Positions 46,937 through 58,309 of a stretch of DNA of 64,000 nucleotides are shown here, one piece after another. Both the position numbers and the translations under genes were made by a program. How positions within the stretch are numbered: position 1 is the stretch's first letter; every line of letters starts with the position of its first letter. The stretch is taken from contig CM043967.1 of NCBI GenBank assembly GCA_014529385.2, positions 5,225,001 through 5,289,000 on the forward strand. Direction: 5' to 3'. Under the pieces are notes generated by a model that did no database searches, was not told where the DNA came from, and saw nothing but the letters and a program-made list of their open reading frames with translations. The stretch comes from Adiantum capillus-veneris. Its lineage: Eukaryota; Streptophyta; Polypodiopsida; Polypodiales; Pteridaceae.

Positions 46937-48250
46937 CTATCCTTGCACATGGACAATCTGGAAGTGAAACTGTGACAAGATGTTCGCCCACCGCATCTGC
47001 TTTTCCAATAGTTGCTTCTGTGACAAGTAGCATAAACTCTGATGGTCTGTGAAGACAGTAAAATCTGCTCCGAGTAGGTAATGTCGCCACTGAGTAAGAG
47101 CATGGATAACTACCAAAAGCTCTTTCTCAAAAATCTGTGCTGCCAATTTTGGCCTTGAAAACAATCGGCTTTTGTAGGCAATGACATGTCCTTCTTGCAT
47201 TAAGACCGCACCCAGACTACGACCACAAGCATCACAATATACTTCAAATGACTTCGGCAAATCCGGCAAAGTCAAAACTGGTCCTGTAGTCAATTTCTCT
47301 TTCAACATCTGAAAGGCAGTCACCTCGGTGGGTCCCCACAAGAAAGGGACTCCTTTCTGAGTCAAGATATGCAAAGGGGAAGCAACCTCTGCAAACTTTC
47401 TAATGAACCGCCTGTAGTACGAACACAAGCCCAAGAAGCTTCCAACTTCATGGACATTCTTCGAATCAGGCCAATCATGGATAGTCTCTATCTTGGCCGG
47501 GTCCATCTGCACTCCTGCTGTTGAGACAATGTCCCAAAAAGTGTAACTTGGGTAGGAAAAATTCACTTTTCTCGCATTAATCACCAACTTGTGATCTTGT
47601 AATGCCTGAAAGACCTGTAGCAGATGTTCTCTATGTTCTGCCTCATCCTTGGAGAAAACAATGATGTCGTCAAAGAAAGTGGCAATAAATAGTCTGTACT
47701 CTCGAAAAATCGTGTCATCATCCGGTTAAATGTCGCAGGAGCATTGGTAGGGCCATAAGGCATCACCAAAAACTCAAATAACCCTCGTCCGAAAAGCTGT
47801 CTTGTAGGCATCTCTCGGCGCGATTCGGATCTGATGATATCCGTTTTTCAAGTCGATCCTGCTAAAGCACGACGATCCTTGTAGTCGGTCAAGAATATCA
47901 TCAATCTTGGGAATCGAAAATCTGTTCTTGATGGTGATTTTGTTGAGAGCTCTATAATCGATGCACATTCTCCAGATCCGTCTTTCTTCAAAACCAACAA
48001 CACTGGAGAGCAGTAAGGTAAAGTACTAGGTTGGACAAGACCCTTTTCCAAGAGGTCTTTCACTTGGTTCATAATTTCTTCGTTCCGCGCTCGGCTCACA
48101 CAATAAGGTGGTCGGTTCGGTGGTGTACTTCCAGGTATCAGATCAATGGTATGTTCCTCAGGACGAGCGGGTGGTAACTCGCCTGGCAGGCCCTCTGAAA
48201 AGCAATCGGCATGAGTGGAGAAAATCTTGGCGTTCTTTATCAAGTTCCGA
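46937..48250 (-). pseudogene. Element H reverse transcriptase and RNase H
   Basis: Minus strand: [39 protein letters not shown], then a frameshift to [16 protein letters not shown] and [15 protein letters not shown]; another shift to [18 protein letters not shown]. The catalytic box region (near 47660) has lost its reading frame. RNase H is good: FEVYCDACGRSLGAVLMQEG, LGADFTVFTDHQSL. VHVQG then a stop ends the frame at 46937. Confidence 0.87.
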
Positions 48251-48930
48251 CAAATTTGTCATATGTTCATCATTCAACTCTTTCAAAAAGATTGAATAAA
48301 CAAACAGACTAGATTTCATTAATTTTGAAACGGCTGAAGCCGATACAATAGGGACAATAGTTCGGCTCTTCTCTGTAGTCAAAGTCGCTTTTCTCGCCCC
48401 ATAGTCGACCACGACGTTGTTCTTATGGTACAAGGAAATTCCCAAGAGGACATCACAACCTTCCAAGGGCATTATGTAGAAGTCCTCGTGCCCCAAATAC
48501 CCCTGGCAATGAACCCGAAGTTTGCCAATGACAGGTGTAATGGCTACATCCCTGTCGGGTGCCGCTAGAACTGCCTCTACTAGTGGTCCCATCCGATCGG
48601 GTGTGATCTCGAGCTGCGCCGCCAATTCAGGTGAAATGAAGTTGGCCTTAGCTCCACCATCAAAGAAAATCAAGACTTCTTGGTCTTTCACTTTGCCCCA
48701 AGCTCGGCATTGTTTTGTACTCTCGTCAATCATGCTTGGATCAGTACCCATGCAATCTGGAACTAGTCTTGCTCTCATCTTGCCTTTTCGTCCACATTTC
48801 TCAGCTGCTTTCGAACCCTCAGGCCTGTCTTCATCTTTATCGTTATGTTCTTTCGATGCCTTTTTAGGGCACTTCACGGAGATATGCCCAGTTTCCCCGC
48901 ATCCAAAGCACTTCCCTTCTTTGATGTAGT
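48158..48930 (-). pseudogene. Element H zinc knuckle and protease
   Basis: CCHC knuckle CFGCGETGHISVKC near 48870-48915, then a protease segment [20 protein letters not shown] near 48620-48680 and [17 protein letters not shown]. The catalytic triplet reads DGG where the retropepsin consensus is D-S/T-G. Compare DPG in element A. Confidence 0.85.
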
Positions 48931-49021
48931 TAGCTCTCTCTCGTAGAGTAAGCTTGGGTCGTGCATCCTTTTCTTTCTTTTCTGGGTTGCTCTTCTTCTT
49001 TCTACTTTCATTGTTCGAAGT

Positions 49022-51506
49022 CTATTCGGTCCTTTGCGTCATGATTTTATTTGTGGGGTAGGTCAAATCACCTGAATGAATGGCAAAACCACGTTTCGCA
49101 TGACTCATCAGTTCTTGAATGGAATCTGACTTTTGCTCTGAGCAGTGATCTCGGATCTCTGTAGGAAGTCCCAAGGTAAACCGCTCAATCTGTTCTTTGA
49201 ACGAGATCTTCTTAAATGAAGAAGCTGGTAGAAAAAAGCTCCAAAATCTCTCGCAATATGCGTCCAATGTATCCTTCTTGGTCATCCAAAGATGGTTCCA
49301 AGCAGTCCATATGTCACACTCATACTCCTAAGTCAGCCATGAAGAAATAAAAAGCCTTCTGAATTTCAGCCATTTAAGTGGCGCTTTCTTGTTTAATAGA
49401 AGAGTGGACCACCAAGTTCGAGCATTTCCCTTGAAGAAAGAGGTAGCCCTCCGAATCTTGGAGTACTCTGAGTAATGTCCTCCAGAGAAAGTTATGTCAA
49501 ACTGTTGTATGAAAGCCAAAGCCTTCGAAGCATCTCGAAATCCAAAAAACGAGTCAAATTTAATTGAATGTCCACCTTCTTTAAACTCTCGAACTTTCTT
49601 GCTTTTATCTTCCAGAAAGTCATGCTCGTTGGGTTTATACAAATTCTTCTTGCTTGCATAAAATCCATTGTCGTCGGAGTCCGAACTATCCGAAGACGAG
49701 TCCTCTATAGAACTGTCCAAAACTGGGCGAAATCTAGACTTCTTTGCCTTTTTCTTGCCCTTTCCAAAGCGTTGCTTTTTGCTTCGCTTTTTCCCTTTTC
49801 TGTCTTCTTCGCTCGAGTCAGAAGAGCTAGAAGAACTGTCAGAAGAAGAAGAAGAACTAGGTATTCCTTCAAATCGCAAACACTTCTTCTGCTTTCTTGC
49901 CGAGGCGAAAGTAGATTGACCACCCAAATAACCCGAGAAGTCCGTGCTTTTTAGCTTTGTTCTACGCGTCAAAAAGCTGGCTAATCCGTGCATCAACCAC
50001 CTCTTCTAATTCTTGCTATGTACACATTCTTGGAGTAGGAGGTTTCTTGAGTGTCGGTTTGAGGGGTGGTTCTGTGCCTTCTGCCACTGAGAGTGCACTT
50101 CGTCGAAGGATGTCTGTGTCAAAAAATTGCCAATTTGGGGTCCTTCGCAATGTTGATCATCATCTTTGTCGCATCGTCAACCAATTGTCGACGCTTCATC
50201 TCTTCAATCTCCGCCTGAGTAGGCCGAGGCGGACCATACTCCTCGCGTGAATCTTCTTCGTGATCTTCTCACGTACACGTCAATCCCTATGTGTATGTGG
50301 ACAAGCTACTTCATGACATGGGTTCAGTTCAGTTCAATAAGTCTAGCCTAGGAAGTCTGTTCGCAGACCGTGCATGTCCAGACACTTAGAGTAGATGCAT
50401 ATCCTCTGGTTGCATATAGCATGACCATCAGATTGCCATTAGGAGCATTTTTACAGTGCATAGACCTATTTTCCCTATTTTAGCCATTTTTCACTTATTA
50501 TTTTTAAGTGACTTTTGTTAGGAAATTGGGTAGGGCAATTTGAGTCAGGCACTATATAAGTAAAGCTAGCGCTAGCAACATCTGGCAGAAGAGACAGCAG
50601 GAACACAATGTTTGATAGTGCACCTTCTCAGCAAGACTCCCCGGTAGAAGACAGCGATTTCAGCCAACAGACCAAGAAGAGCCTAGCGTTTTTCATCAAG
50701 ATTAGCCAGCGTTTTGCACATAGCAGATCAAGCTTGGCGTTAAGCAGATTGCATCAGCAAAAGCCTAGTGTTTTTGCAGCAGGATCCAGATCAGCCCCTA
50801 TCGTTTTTGAATCAGCAAGCACCATAGCGATTTAGCAGATTCATCGCGACAGAACCACAAGTAGCATCAGCGTTTTCAGCTTTCAGCATCAAGACACCGC
50901 AGTAGAAGTCCCGCACCTCGCAGATCTCACCTTCCCGCAGCAGATCCTTGCCGCACGGTCACATCCAACGAAGTTTCAGATTCAGCCCGGAAAACGCAGA
51001 TTTTAGCATCTGCGTTTTCAGCACGTCGTCATTGCATCGTCGTCATCGTCGTCGTCACCGACATAGAGTCAGAATTCAGCAGATAAAGATTTGCAGATTT
51101 CAGCCATTAGCGTTTTCAGATTTCAGCCCGTCTCATCGTCGTCCTCATCATTGTCGGCAAGTCCAAGCATTGTAGAGATTTGTGCAATCAATAGTAGACC
51201 GCTCTCGCCATAGAGAGTGGGGCCTTAAAAGGAGGGTTTGACAACTTTTGTGGTGTCGTATTCTTCTCTCTCTATCTCTCAGTCTCAGCACCTTCATTCA
51301 CAGTGTTCACCACTTTGTTTGTGTCCATTGCACTCTCTCACTACAGGAACGGAAGGCTCTCCCTTTCGTAAGTAAAAGGAACCCTTCAGCACAGTTCGGA
51401 GCACTCATCTTGAGCAAAGTTCAACTTTCACTTCCGCTGCACCTTACAGATCTCTTCCCGCATCTTTGGATGCAGAGGAAGTCGATTGTCCTTTGCTTGA
51501 ATCCAT
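49022..51506 (-). pseudogene. Element H gag, split by a solo LTR
   Basis: ATG on the minus strand at 51506 (MDSSKGQSTSSASKDAG); the frame continues across the solo LTR target site as REEYGPPRPTQAEIEEMKRR to a stop near 50125. It resumes with a Ser/Asp/Glu block and a Lys/Arg block (49760-49880), then the capsid core: EFKEGGHSIKFDSFFGF, ARTWWSTLLLNKKAP and ISSWLT (49328). A frame change leads to FTLGLPTEIRDHC (49022-49285). The acidic Ser-rich plus basic linker is unlike gag of elements A/B. Confidence 0.83.
50267..51449 (+). mobile_element. Solo LTR of family G inside element H gag
   Basis: 1183 bp, TCTCACGTACACGTC (from TGTCACG) to CTGCACCTTACA, flanked by a perfect 5-bp TSD GATCT (50262-50266 and 51450-51454). 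Removing it restores continuous gag codons of element H. Its interior contains many CAGCGTTTTCAG/CAGATTTCAGC words between 50640 and 51170, and a CT-rich zone near 51270. Confidence 0.9.
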
Positions 51507-51553
51507 AAGTGCCGCGTAAAACGGATCGGATTTCCTGGTAGAAGAAAAATCGG

Positions 51554-51569
51554 CCACGTTCTGATACCA
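51554..51569 (-). promoter_or_regulatory. Element H primer binding site
   Basis: TGGTATCAGAACGTGG on the minus strand, one base from the LTR end TGTTACA; the first nine bases match the initiator tRNA-Met 3' end complement. Confidence 0.8.
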
Positions 51570-51610
51570 CTGTAACAGACTTGGACACTCCAAGTCAAGA
51601 ATCTACTGCA

Positions 51611-51999
51611 AAAAAGATCATCTACAAAGCGTCTTACATTACTCATGGTTCATCAGAGAATTTTGACGATTTGGATTGAGGTGTCAATGAACAAGGGAGG
51701 CCAACGGGGCTACCAACAAGTCACGGGGCACAAGAAAAGAACAAAAAGGTAAGCTAAATCCATCGGAAAATTTGGTCAAGGGCACTTTTGGCTCTCGATG
51801 CGCAGCGGATGGGAAGGGAGAAATTGCAAATTCTCTTCAGTTTTGAGATGTACCTTAAAGCTTTCAAATTATTAGCAGTGTCTATGCCAAAAGTTACCAA
51901 TAAATCTACAGGTTGAATCTAGTGCAGTGTAGACTGCACAAAAGGGGAGCCACTCTACTCCTTTGTCACAGATTGCCTAGATTGTGCATCTAGCCATTT
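51611..51999. other. No recognisable feature
   Basis: Follows the truncated LTR of element H. No domain, LTR end or repeat recognised. Confidence 0.4.
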
Positions 52000-52340
52000 T
52001 TATTTTTAATTTTACCATAAGCGCGGAGAACTGTATTAGAAAGGAACAAAGTTACATCGATAGGCTGTCGAGCCAGCCTATAAATTACAAAACCACGTAA
52101 TTCTACAAGAGTTACATTAAGCAAATTGGGAAAGGGCATCAATCACATTTTGCAATTGGGCAATGAACATATTCCCTTCATGGACTTGTCACTCCAGGTG
52201 GCTAATCTCCATTTCCTGACATTTCTCCCACCTTTCTTTGGTGAGGATCTTATCCTGGCCTTCAATCATTCTTCGGTAATGGAATCCCCCATCCTTTAAG
52301 ATAGCTTTTTTAGTTCTGTATAACGTGATCTGGTCTGGAC
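52000..52340 (-). pseudogene. LINE 3' end: ORF2 C-terminus, UTR and A-rich tail
   Basis: The minus strand reads DQITLYRTKKAILKDGG, then KILTKERWEKCQEMEISHLE, a stop, then VHEGNMFIAQLQNVIDALSQ, followed by a short UTR with TTGTTCCTTTCTAATACAG and an A-rich tail (AAAATTAAAAATAAAAAT near 51996-52015). This looks like the very end of a plant LINE, with an A-rich tail unlike the (CT)n-tailed group at 816-5454. Family assignment is by general resemblance only. Confidence 0.5.
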
Positions 52341-52934
52341 ATTTGTTAGAGATGAGTGAGATCTAGATGTTATGGCTAAGTGAATGAAAATTGAATGTGA
52401 TTCTAGTACATCAAGATTTCTATCTAGATGAGATGACTAGATAATATTGTGAGTGCATCAAGAGTTTCGGCAAGATGAGATGGCTGCACAGGGATCTAAG
52501 TGCATCAAGAGTTCTAGACGACCGATGAGATGGTTAGATTGAATGATTGAAACAAAAGGTTCACTGTGAACTAAGTGTGTAATTTGTGAATTGCATGCTC
52601 CGTGAATGTATTATCTTGTGGGGATGGTCATGGGCGTGGTTTCTTTGAAATGTGTAAAGAAAGGATATAAATCTTATAGTAACAAGATTTAGTAGATCAA
52701 GACATCTGCGAAAAGATCAACACGGTTTATATGTGATTACTAAATAGGTTACAATGATCATGATTTGTATCTAAGACCCTCGACATAAATGTGATTGATC
52801 CGTGACTGCTGCCTTTGTATAAGTACTAGATTTGTGGAGTCTTGTGCATGGGTACATAGAGTCAATACCTATTGAAGGTGTTACAATCCTTTAGCTGTTT
52901 TGCAAGCATAATCGAGGGCGATTACAATTCTTTC
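52341..52934 (+). other. Non-coding 3' interior of a lost gypsy element
   Basis: No coding frame. Three diverged ~65-bp repeats (GTGCATCAAGAGTT ... GATGAGATGG) lie at 52400-52540. It leads into a polypurine tract and LTR start, so it is the 3' interior of an element whose pol is absent. Confidence 0.5.
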
Positions 52935-53274
52935 AAAAGGGGGGATGTCACAAGTTGGTGACGTGGCGTGCCCAACTGAGGAAATGGCTGAGAGGACAAG
53001 GGGTTAAAGATCCCAAAGTAATTGAGTCCAAAAAGTGTGGCCGAGAGGCCTAAAACAGAAGGGAGTCAGAGTTTTTAATAAACCTAACCCTACCAACTTA
53101 TGGAGCACCGGTCGAGGAGTCTAAACCTTTAAAAGAAAAGTCAAAAGCTTGCACTATGGCTGATTTCCGTAGATTGCGTTGATAGGATGACGTAGCAGGC
53201 TGTACGGATTTCCACGTTTTGCGTTGGCTACAGATTTGGTAATTTTACGCATGCTTTTGGTAGTAGCCCGCCAA
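52935..53274 (+). repeat. PPT and truncated LTR start (family H-like)
   Basis: AAAAGGGGGGA at 52935-52945 precedes TGTCACAAGTTGGTGACGTG at 52946, similar to the start of the family H LTRs. It continues about 330 bp with CGTAGCAGGCTGTACGGATT words and then ends in a LINE relic. Confidence 0.65.
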
Positions 53275-53401
53275 TCCTAAGAAGTCTCTACATTGTTGAC
53301 ATCACCCCCAAAAATCTATGAATCCATAGTAGGCAGTACATCCACAATCTTCTGCCAAAACTGAGCTCTCTCCTAAGCTAAAGTGGGGGCATAGATACAC
53401 A
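53275..53401 (-). pseudogene. LINE endonuclease fragment, target of gypsy A (left half)
   Basis: Read on the minus strand across the removed gypsy A, codons give SDDSLVGVMCIYAP, then ERAQFWQKIVDVLP and IFGGDVNNVE: the AP-endonuclease core of LINE ORF2 (NVYAP and GDFN motifs, here GDVN). This part carries FWQKIVDVLP and GGDVN. Stops are present, so the host LINE was already dead. Confidence 0.7.
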
Positions 53402-53406
53402 TAACA

Positions 53407-54884
53407 TGTCACGAGGACGTGGCAGTTATCAACCATGTCACAGAGATGTGGCAACTACTAACCTTGGTTGTTGGTTTCTTTCCAATGGGGTTTATTTTAT
53501 TTGTTTTGAGACCCTCTTTTTGAAGTAGCAAACGGTCGGACATTGTATGGCCAATGTGAACGGTAGATTCACCCGCAGACGGGAAGTGGTCGGCACTGGA
53601 ATTCGTATGGTAAGAGGATGTCTAGGCTCAGAGCAAGATCATATAGGTCCCCCCGTCGCACTTAGCAAGTTGGTGGATACTAGGAAGTGAACTCAATTAA
53701 GGCGTAAAGTCAAGGTGGGACTACCAACAAAAAGTATCCGACAGTTGGGCCACATTGCATTTTTGGATGCGGTCCCAATGAGGATAGATGGTCAGAAGAC
53801 CAGTAGGAGCCCAACGGAAGCATCTCCTAAAATTTAGGGAACTGCTATTTTGGGCCGTGAAATGTGTTCGCGTCATTACCTCCGGTATGACTAGGGGAAC
53901 ATTTTATATCTCTGCCGCGAAGTCAACTGACGCGTAGGTTGGGATATTTTTAAGCGGCGAACCCGAAACGGGAAAATGCTTGAAAATGCGCCAAGTGTCA
54001 CATTTTGGTGAACTTTCCTCTTGCAGAAAAATGGGCGCTGATTTTTATGCTGGGAGAGGCCTCATTTGCAACCTGTCACAGGTTAAGAGCTATGGAGTGC
54101 TTCCTTTCCCTCTCATGTACAGTGTGGTGCTAGGAGTGATGCCCTGCACACTACACACTGCTCTCTCTCTCCCCTACGTGCAGTTATGTGATGCCCCACA
54201 AGAGGGCTACTCATTTGACTGATGTACAGTTGTGTGGGTTCATGCTTTTGTGCTGAGGCAAGAGCCTCCTTGAGCAGGAACAGGGGTAGCTAACTGCTGC
54301 TCCAAAGCAGGCACTGGTGAGGGTCATAACCTCACCGTACAGGTGCAAAATCAGCGCTGTGTATGCGCTGTAATTTCACTGTTTTTCAGCCGTACGGATG
54401 CCAGGATCATTGGGAATCGTGCCCCACTGGCAAAGGACAGTTAGGGGACTGTTTGGGGCTGAAAACAGGGCAAAAACCAGTAAATACAGCGTGCTGAATT
54501 TACTGTTTTTGGACAGGAATCAGAGGGTATACGACAGTGCAAGCGAGTTCCAACAGGGGAATTGGTTTCGCGCAAGTTTTGGGGCTGTTATGCTGCCGAA
54601 ATTTGGCCAAATCAAATGGTATCTAGGTGGATACACGTGAAGGATTCCCAAGACCTTACCTTGTAATTTACCCTCCTAAAGAATAAAGAAATACCGAAAG
54701 GGGCGCCAATTTTGGGGCCTACAGGTTGTCGGCGTCTACTCGGAGCATTCTAGCTTCCGAGCCGTGTGTGTATTCAAGTGTTAATTCCCGTTACAGGTCT
54801 CCTTTGCAAAGTGCTCTGTGTGTGTGTTTTAAGTAAAGAATTTCGGGTGAAAGCCAACGCCTACCGCCCTACGGGCCGGTTTCA
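53407..54884 (+). repeat. Element A 5' LTR
   Basis: TGTCACGAGG to GGTTTCA. Possible TATA region TTTTATATCT near 53902. Core module at 54680-54719, following AATAAAG. Two 80-codon frames lie inside but are also in the 3' LTR and have no recognised domain. Confidence 0.95.
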
Positions 54885-54901
54885 TGGTTCCATTGCCGGG
54901 A
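54885..54901 (+). promoter_or_regulatory. Element A primer binding site (tRNA-Glu-like)
   Basis: TGGTTCCATTGCCGGGA starts directly after the LTR. It resembles the complement of a plant tRNA-Glu 3' end (from memory TGG then TTCCGTTGCCGGGA), with one difference. The tRNA match should be verified. Confidence 0.65.
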
Positions 54902-54982
54902 TATCAATCACTTTTTCCTCAAAGAGTGAGCCTGGATTGTTCAAGGTAAAGACACACAGTGCAAGAACGCGGGGATTATACT

Positions 54983-55807
54983 ATGGCCGACAAGGGGAAG
55001 GGAATTATGGAAGAGGGTTCCTCTCCAAAGGACAAGCAGGAGATTCCTATGGTTTTTGAGATTGGCGAGAGCTCACGGCCACGTCAGTCTGTACCTCCTG
55101 TCAACGTGAATGTCCCTCCAGTAGTACAGGGCTTTATGACAGGGCAACTTGAGGATGATGCGTTTAAGACTCAGTTAGTTGCCGCGGTGAATGTCTTTTC
55201 GCAGCTGGTGCAGAATCCGAGGTTTATGGAATTCTTGCAAGCGCCACCAGTGCAACATCAAAATAGGCAACCTACGCCGCGTACGGAGCTTGTTGAAGCT
55301 CAAGCCCAGGTACTTCATGAGGCGCAGGAGGAAAGGGAACACTCGCATGTTGCGGAGTCGGGGGCTCCAAAACAGGTTCCTCCCCTGCTTGAACAGGTGG
55401 CTAGAACGCCTATTCCACAGGTTATGCCAGTTCAGCCCGCCACCTTTCAGAGCAAGCATGCTGTCTTGAATGGACAGGGAGCTGGATACCAGGCTATGCA
55501 TTCAGTTTTTCCACCACCCACGGTACATCCTAGGTATTTCGGGGGTGGATCAGTGTTCCAAAGTATGGCTGGTTATGCGTCTGGAAATCAGCCGTACATG
55601 CCAGGAACAATGTTCGGGGGTATGCAAGGCATCATGCCAAACCCCATGTATGGTACTATCGGCATGCAGCAAGGTTTCCACGGCAACCACGGCCAGTTTG
55701 GGGTGCCACAAGGCTCATTTTGGCATGGCTGGTTTTTCTGGACAGCAGCCAGATATCGCACCTCTGATGCAAAATGTGAATGGCCAACACGTGCCGATCA
55801 TGCCTAG
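54983..55807 (+). pseudogene. Element A gag, N-terminal part, frame 1
   Basis: ATG at 54983 (MADKGKGIMEEGSSPKDKQE); an in-frame ATG 24 bases upstream (54959) is less likely because homologues in B, C and K align from the MA/MAG start. The region is Pro/Gln/Met/Gly-rich ([35 protein letters not shown]). The frame derails at about 55706: element A has GGCTCATTTTGG where elements B and K have GGCAATTTTGG, a net one-base insertion. After that the codons are nonsense until the stop at 55805-55807. Confidence 0.9.
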
Positions 55808-57665
55808 TACAGTGCCCATGTTGCAGACCATCCCGTATGAGAACTTGGGTGCACTAGAGAAGCCGAAGGCTTACAAAGAAGGTGGTGCAGCGGTAAAGTT
55901 CAGTACCTTCAGTGGTTTCGAGGATAAGACAAAGGCACTCACTTTCCTCCAGCAGTTTGATACAGCTTATGCGGGAGGGAATTTTACAGAGGCCTCGAAG
56001 GTCAGGAAAGCTGTCACTTTCTTAAAGGACAATGCGCTTACATGGTGGACGACATTGTTAATGCAAGGACAGGCACCCGCCACTTGGGTTTACTTCAAGC
56101 AAATGTTTGCATCTGCTTGGCTATCAAATGAATTTGAAGCCGATGTCCTGACAGATTGGCACCAGCTTACGGCAGCTTCGTGCAAGAGCTTGCTGGAGTA
56201 CAATAGGAGGTTTTGTAAAGCGTTACTCTCAATGACCTCCTACAGATTTGTGCCACTGACACAGCAGATAGAGAAGTATTGTTGTGGGCTGTCAAAAGGG
56301 CTTCGCGATTACTGTACAAAGAACAGAGTGGCTACCCTTACTCAGCTTATGGAAGTTGCGAACACTGGTCTTGCCCTGTTGAAAGGAGAGGACAGTGGAT
56401 TTCCGAGCAGTGATAAAGGAGGGCAGCAAAAGAAAAATTCAGCGAAGAAGCCCTTTGTGAAAACGGCTCCTCATGCGTCACAGGGGTCAGAACAAGCCAC
56501 CAAAGATAAGGATTCAGCTGGGACTTCTGGAGCGCAGGCAAAGAAACAGAAAAGGAAGCCTTTTGTGCGCAAGTCGCTCGAGGAAAAGAAGGTCCTAATG
56601 GCTGAGAACAAATGCTTTATATGCGAGCAACCTGGTCATATTTCTATCAATTGTCCACAAAGAAAAAGGCCAGCTGACTCAGAGGATAAAGAAGACCAGA
56701 AAGGCAAGAAGCCTAAACCCACGGCAGGTTTAGTGCCAGACATGGTGGGTGACAGGCCCAACACAGATGCCAGTGAGTTATGCAGGGCATGGGGTAAAGT
56801 TAGGGATCAGACGGCACTCATCTTCTTTGATCCAGGTGCCAAAGCCAACTTTATCTCACCAGAGTTAGCTATAAAGCTCGGCATCAAAGCTGAAGAGATG
56901 GGGTACACAGCAGAGGCAGGGTTGGCATGTCCTGGCCACTCAGAGTGTGTTACTCCCATCATTGGAAAACTGCGTCTGCATATTCAGTCGTATGTGGACA
57001 CTGAAGAGTTTTACATCATGCCGCTGGAAGGTTGTGACGCCCTGTTGGGGATCCCGTGGATGTTCCGAGTACATGGAGTCTTGGATGCCTACAACAAAAA
57101 GATCACTGTACAGCATTGGGGCAAAACTCACATCTTGGATGTAAAGCTTAAAGGAGAGTCAGTCCCTATTGTATCTGCTTCTGCTATCACTTCTGTAATA
57201 AAGAATCATCTTTCTGTGTACTTGATTTTTGCATGTGATGTCTCAGATAGGGATCAGTCAAATTTATCTGTGTTAGATAAAGAAAGGTCAGCATTTTTGC
57301 AAAAGTTTAGTGACTGTTTTTCTGATTCATTACCGTCGCAATTGCCGCCAGAGAGACCTGAGGACCATCGGATAGATTTGGTGCCAGGGTGTAGCCCACC
57401 AAATAGACCTCCCTACAGGGTTAGTGCGGCGCAGCAGAAAGAGATTATGGGCCAAATTGAGGAGTTATTAGAGAAGGGGCTTATCCAGCCTAGTTCTTCA
57501 CCTTTTTGCTCCCCAGTGCTCCTAGTGCAGAAGAAGGATGGCTCATGGCGCATGTGTATTGATTACCCTGCGTTGAATAAGAATACCATCAAGAATAGGT
57601 TTCCTATTCCTCGCATTGATGATATTCTCGATCGTTTAGAGGGTGCTGCAATTTTCAGCAGATAG
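55708..57665 (+). pseudogene. Element A capsid, zinc knuckle, protease and RT N-terminus, frame 2
   Basis: The frame picks up at [15 protein letters not shown]. Capsid core: [56 protein letters not shown] knuckle [14 protein letters not shown] at 56612-56653. Protease [20 protein letters not shown] (DPG at about 56829) and [21 protein letters not shown] start: [52 protein letters not shown]. It ends in TAG at 57663-57665 because one G is missing at about 57661 (AGCAGATAGACC against AGCAGGATAGACC in elements B and H). Confidence 0.93.
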
Positions 57666-58309
57666 ACCTGAAGAGTGGGTACCATCAGATTCGTATAAGC
57701 CCAGAGGATGTGCACAAGACTGCGTTTAGAACGACATTTGGTCTTTATGAGTTTCTAGTGATGCCGTTTGGGCTAACAAATGCTCCTGCCACGTTCAACA
57801 GAATGATGGACCGGATTTTCTGCTCGCATCAACAGTTTGTTGGAACATTCTTCGATGACATGATTGTGTATTCGAAGAATGAAGAGGAGCATAGGCGTCA
57901 CTTGACCATTGTGTTCGAAGAGCTGCGCAGTCACAGGTTACTTGTCAATCCTAAGAAAAGTGAATTCTTCCTTGAAGAGATCCACTTTCTGGGCCACATA
58001 GTCTCAAAGGATGGTGTTAGAATGGATCCCGCAAAGGTCGAAGCTATCAAGACATGGCCAGACTTGAAGACTGTGCACGATGTCAGAAGCTTCTTGGGAT
58101 TGTGTTCCTACTATAGAAGGTTTATCAGAAATTTTGCAGAGATAGCATCGCCTCTTCACGCATTGCAAAAGAAAGAGGTCACTTTCAGATGGACCCAAAA
58201 AGAGATTTCAGCTTTTAGTCTCCTAAAGGAAAAGTTGACTTCAGCTCCAGTTATTGTTTTGCCAGATCTCAGGAAGTCATGTGTGGCAGTAGCATCGGAG
58301 AAGTGCTAA
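57662..58309 (+). pseudogene. Element A RT palm and RNase H start, frame 3
   Basis: After the one-base loss the RT resumes: [23 protein letters not shown]-equivalent ([20 protein letters not shown]), FFDDMIVYSK at 57851-57880 with the catalytic pair, HFLGHIVSKDGVRMDP, SFLGLCSYYRRFIRNFAEIA. Near 58277 about 19 bases are absent compared with element B, covering the start of RNase H and its first catalytic Asp (FVVECDAC in B). The frame then stops at 58309. Confidence 0.93.

Larger units (their letters stand above)
44277..51610 (-). mobile_element. Gypsy element H (chromovirus)
   Basis: Minus-strand order: remnant 5' LTR (51571-51610), PBS 51554-51569 (TGGTATCAGAACGTGG, initiator-Met type), gag 51506-48930 interrupted by a solo LTR, protease, RT, RNase H, integrase, chromodomain, PPT and 3' LTR. 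The 5' LTR is cut off after about 40 bp. Coding regions carry frameshifts and stops. Confidence 0.88.

Noticed and set aside
53980-54640. Two 80-codon frames inside the LTR of element A
   Set aside because: They are identical or nearly so in the 3' LTR simply because the LTRs are young; no motif supports a protein.
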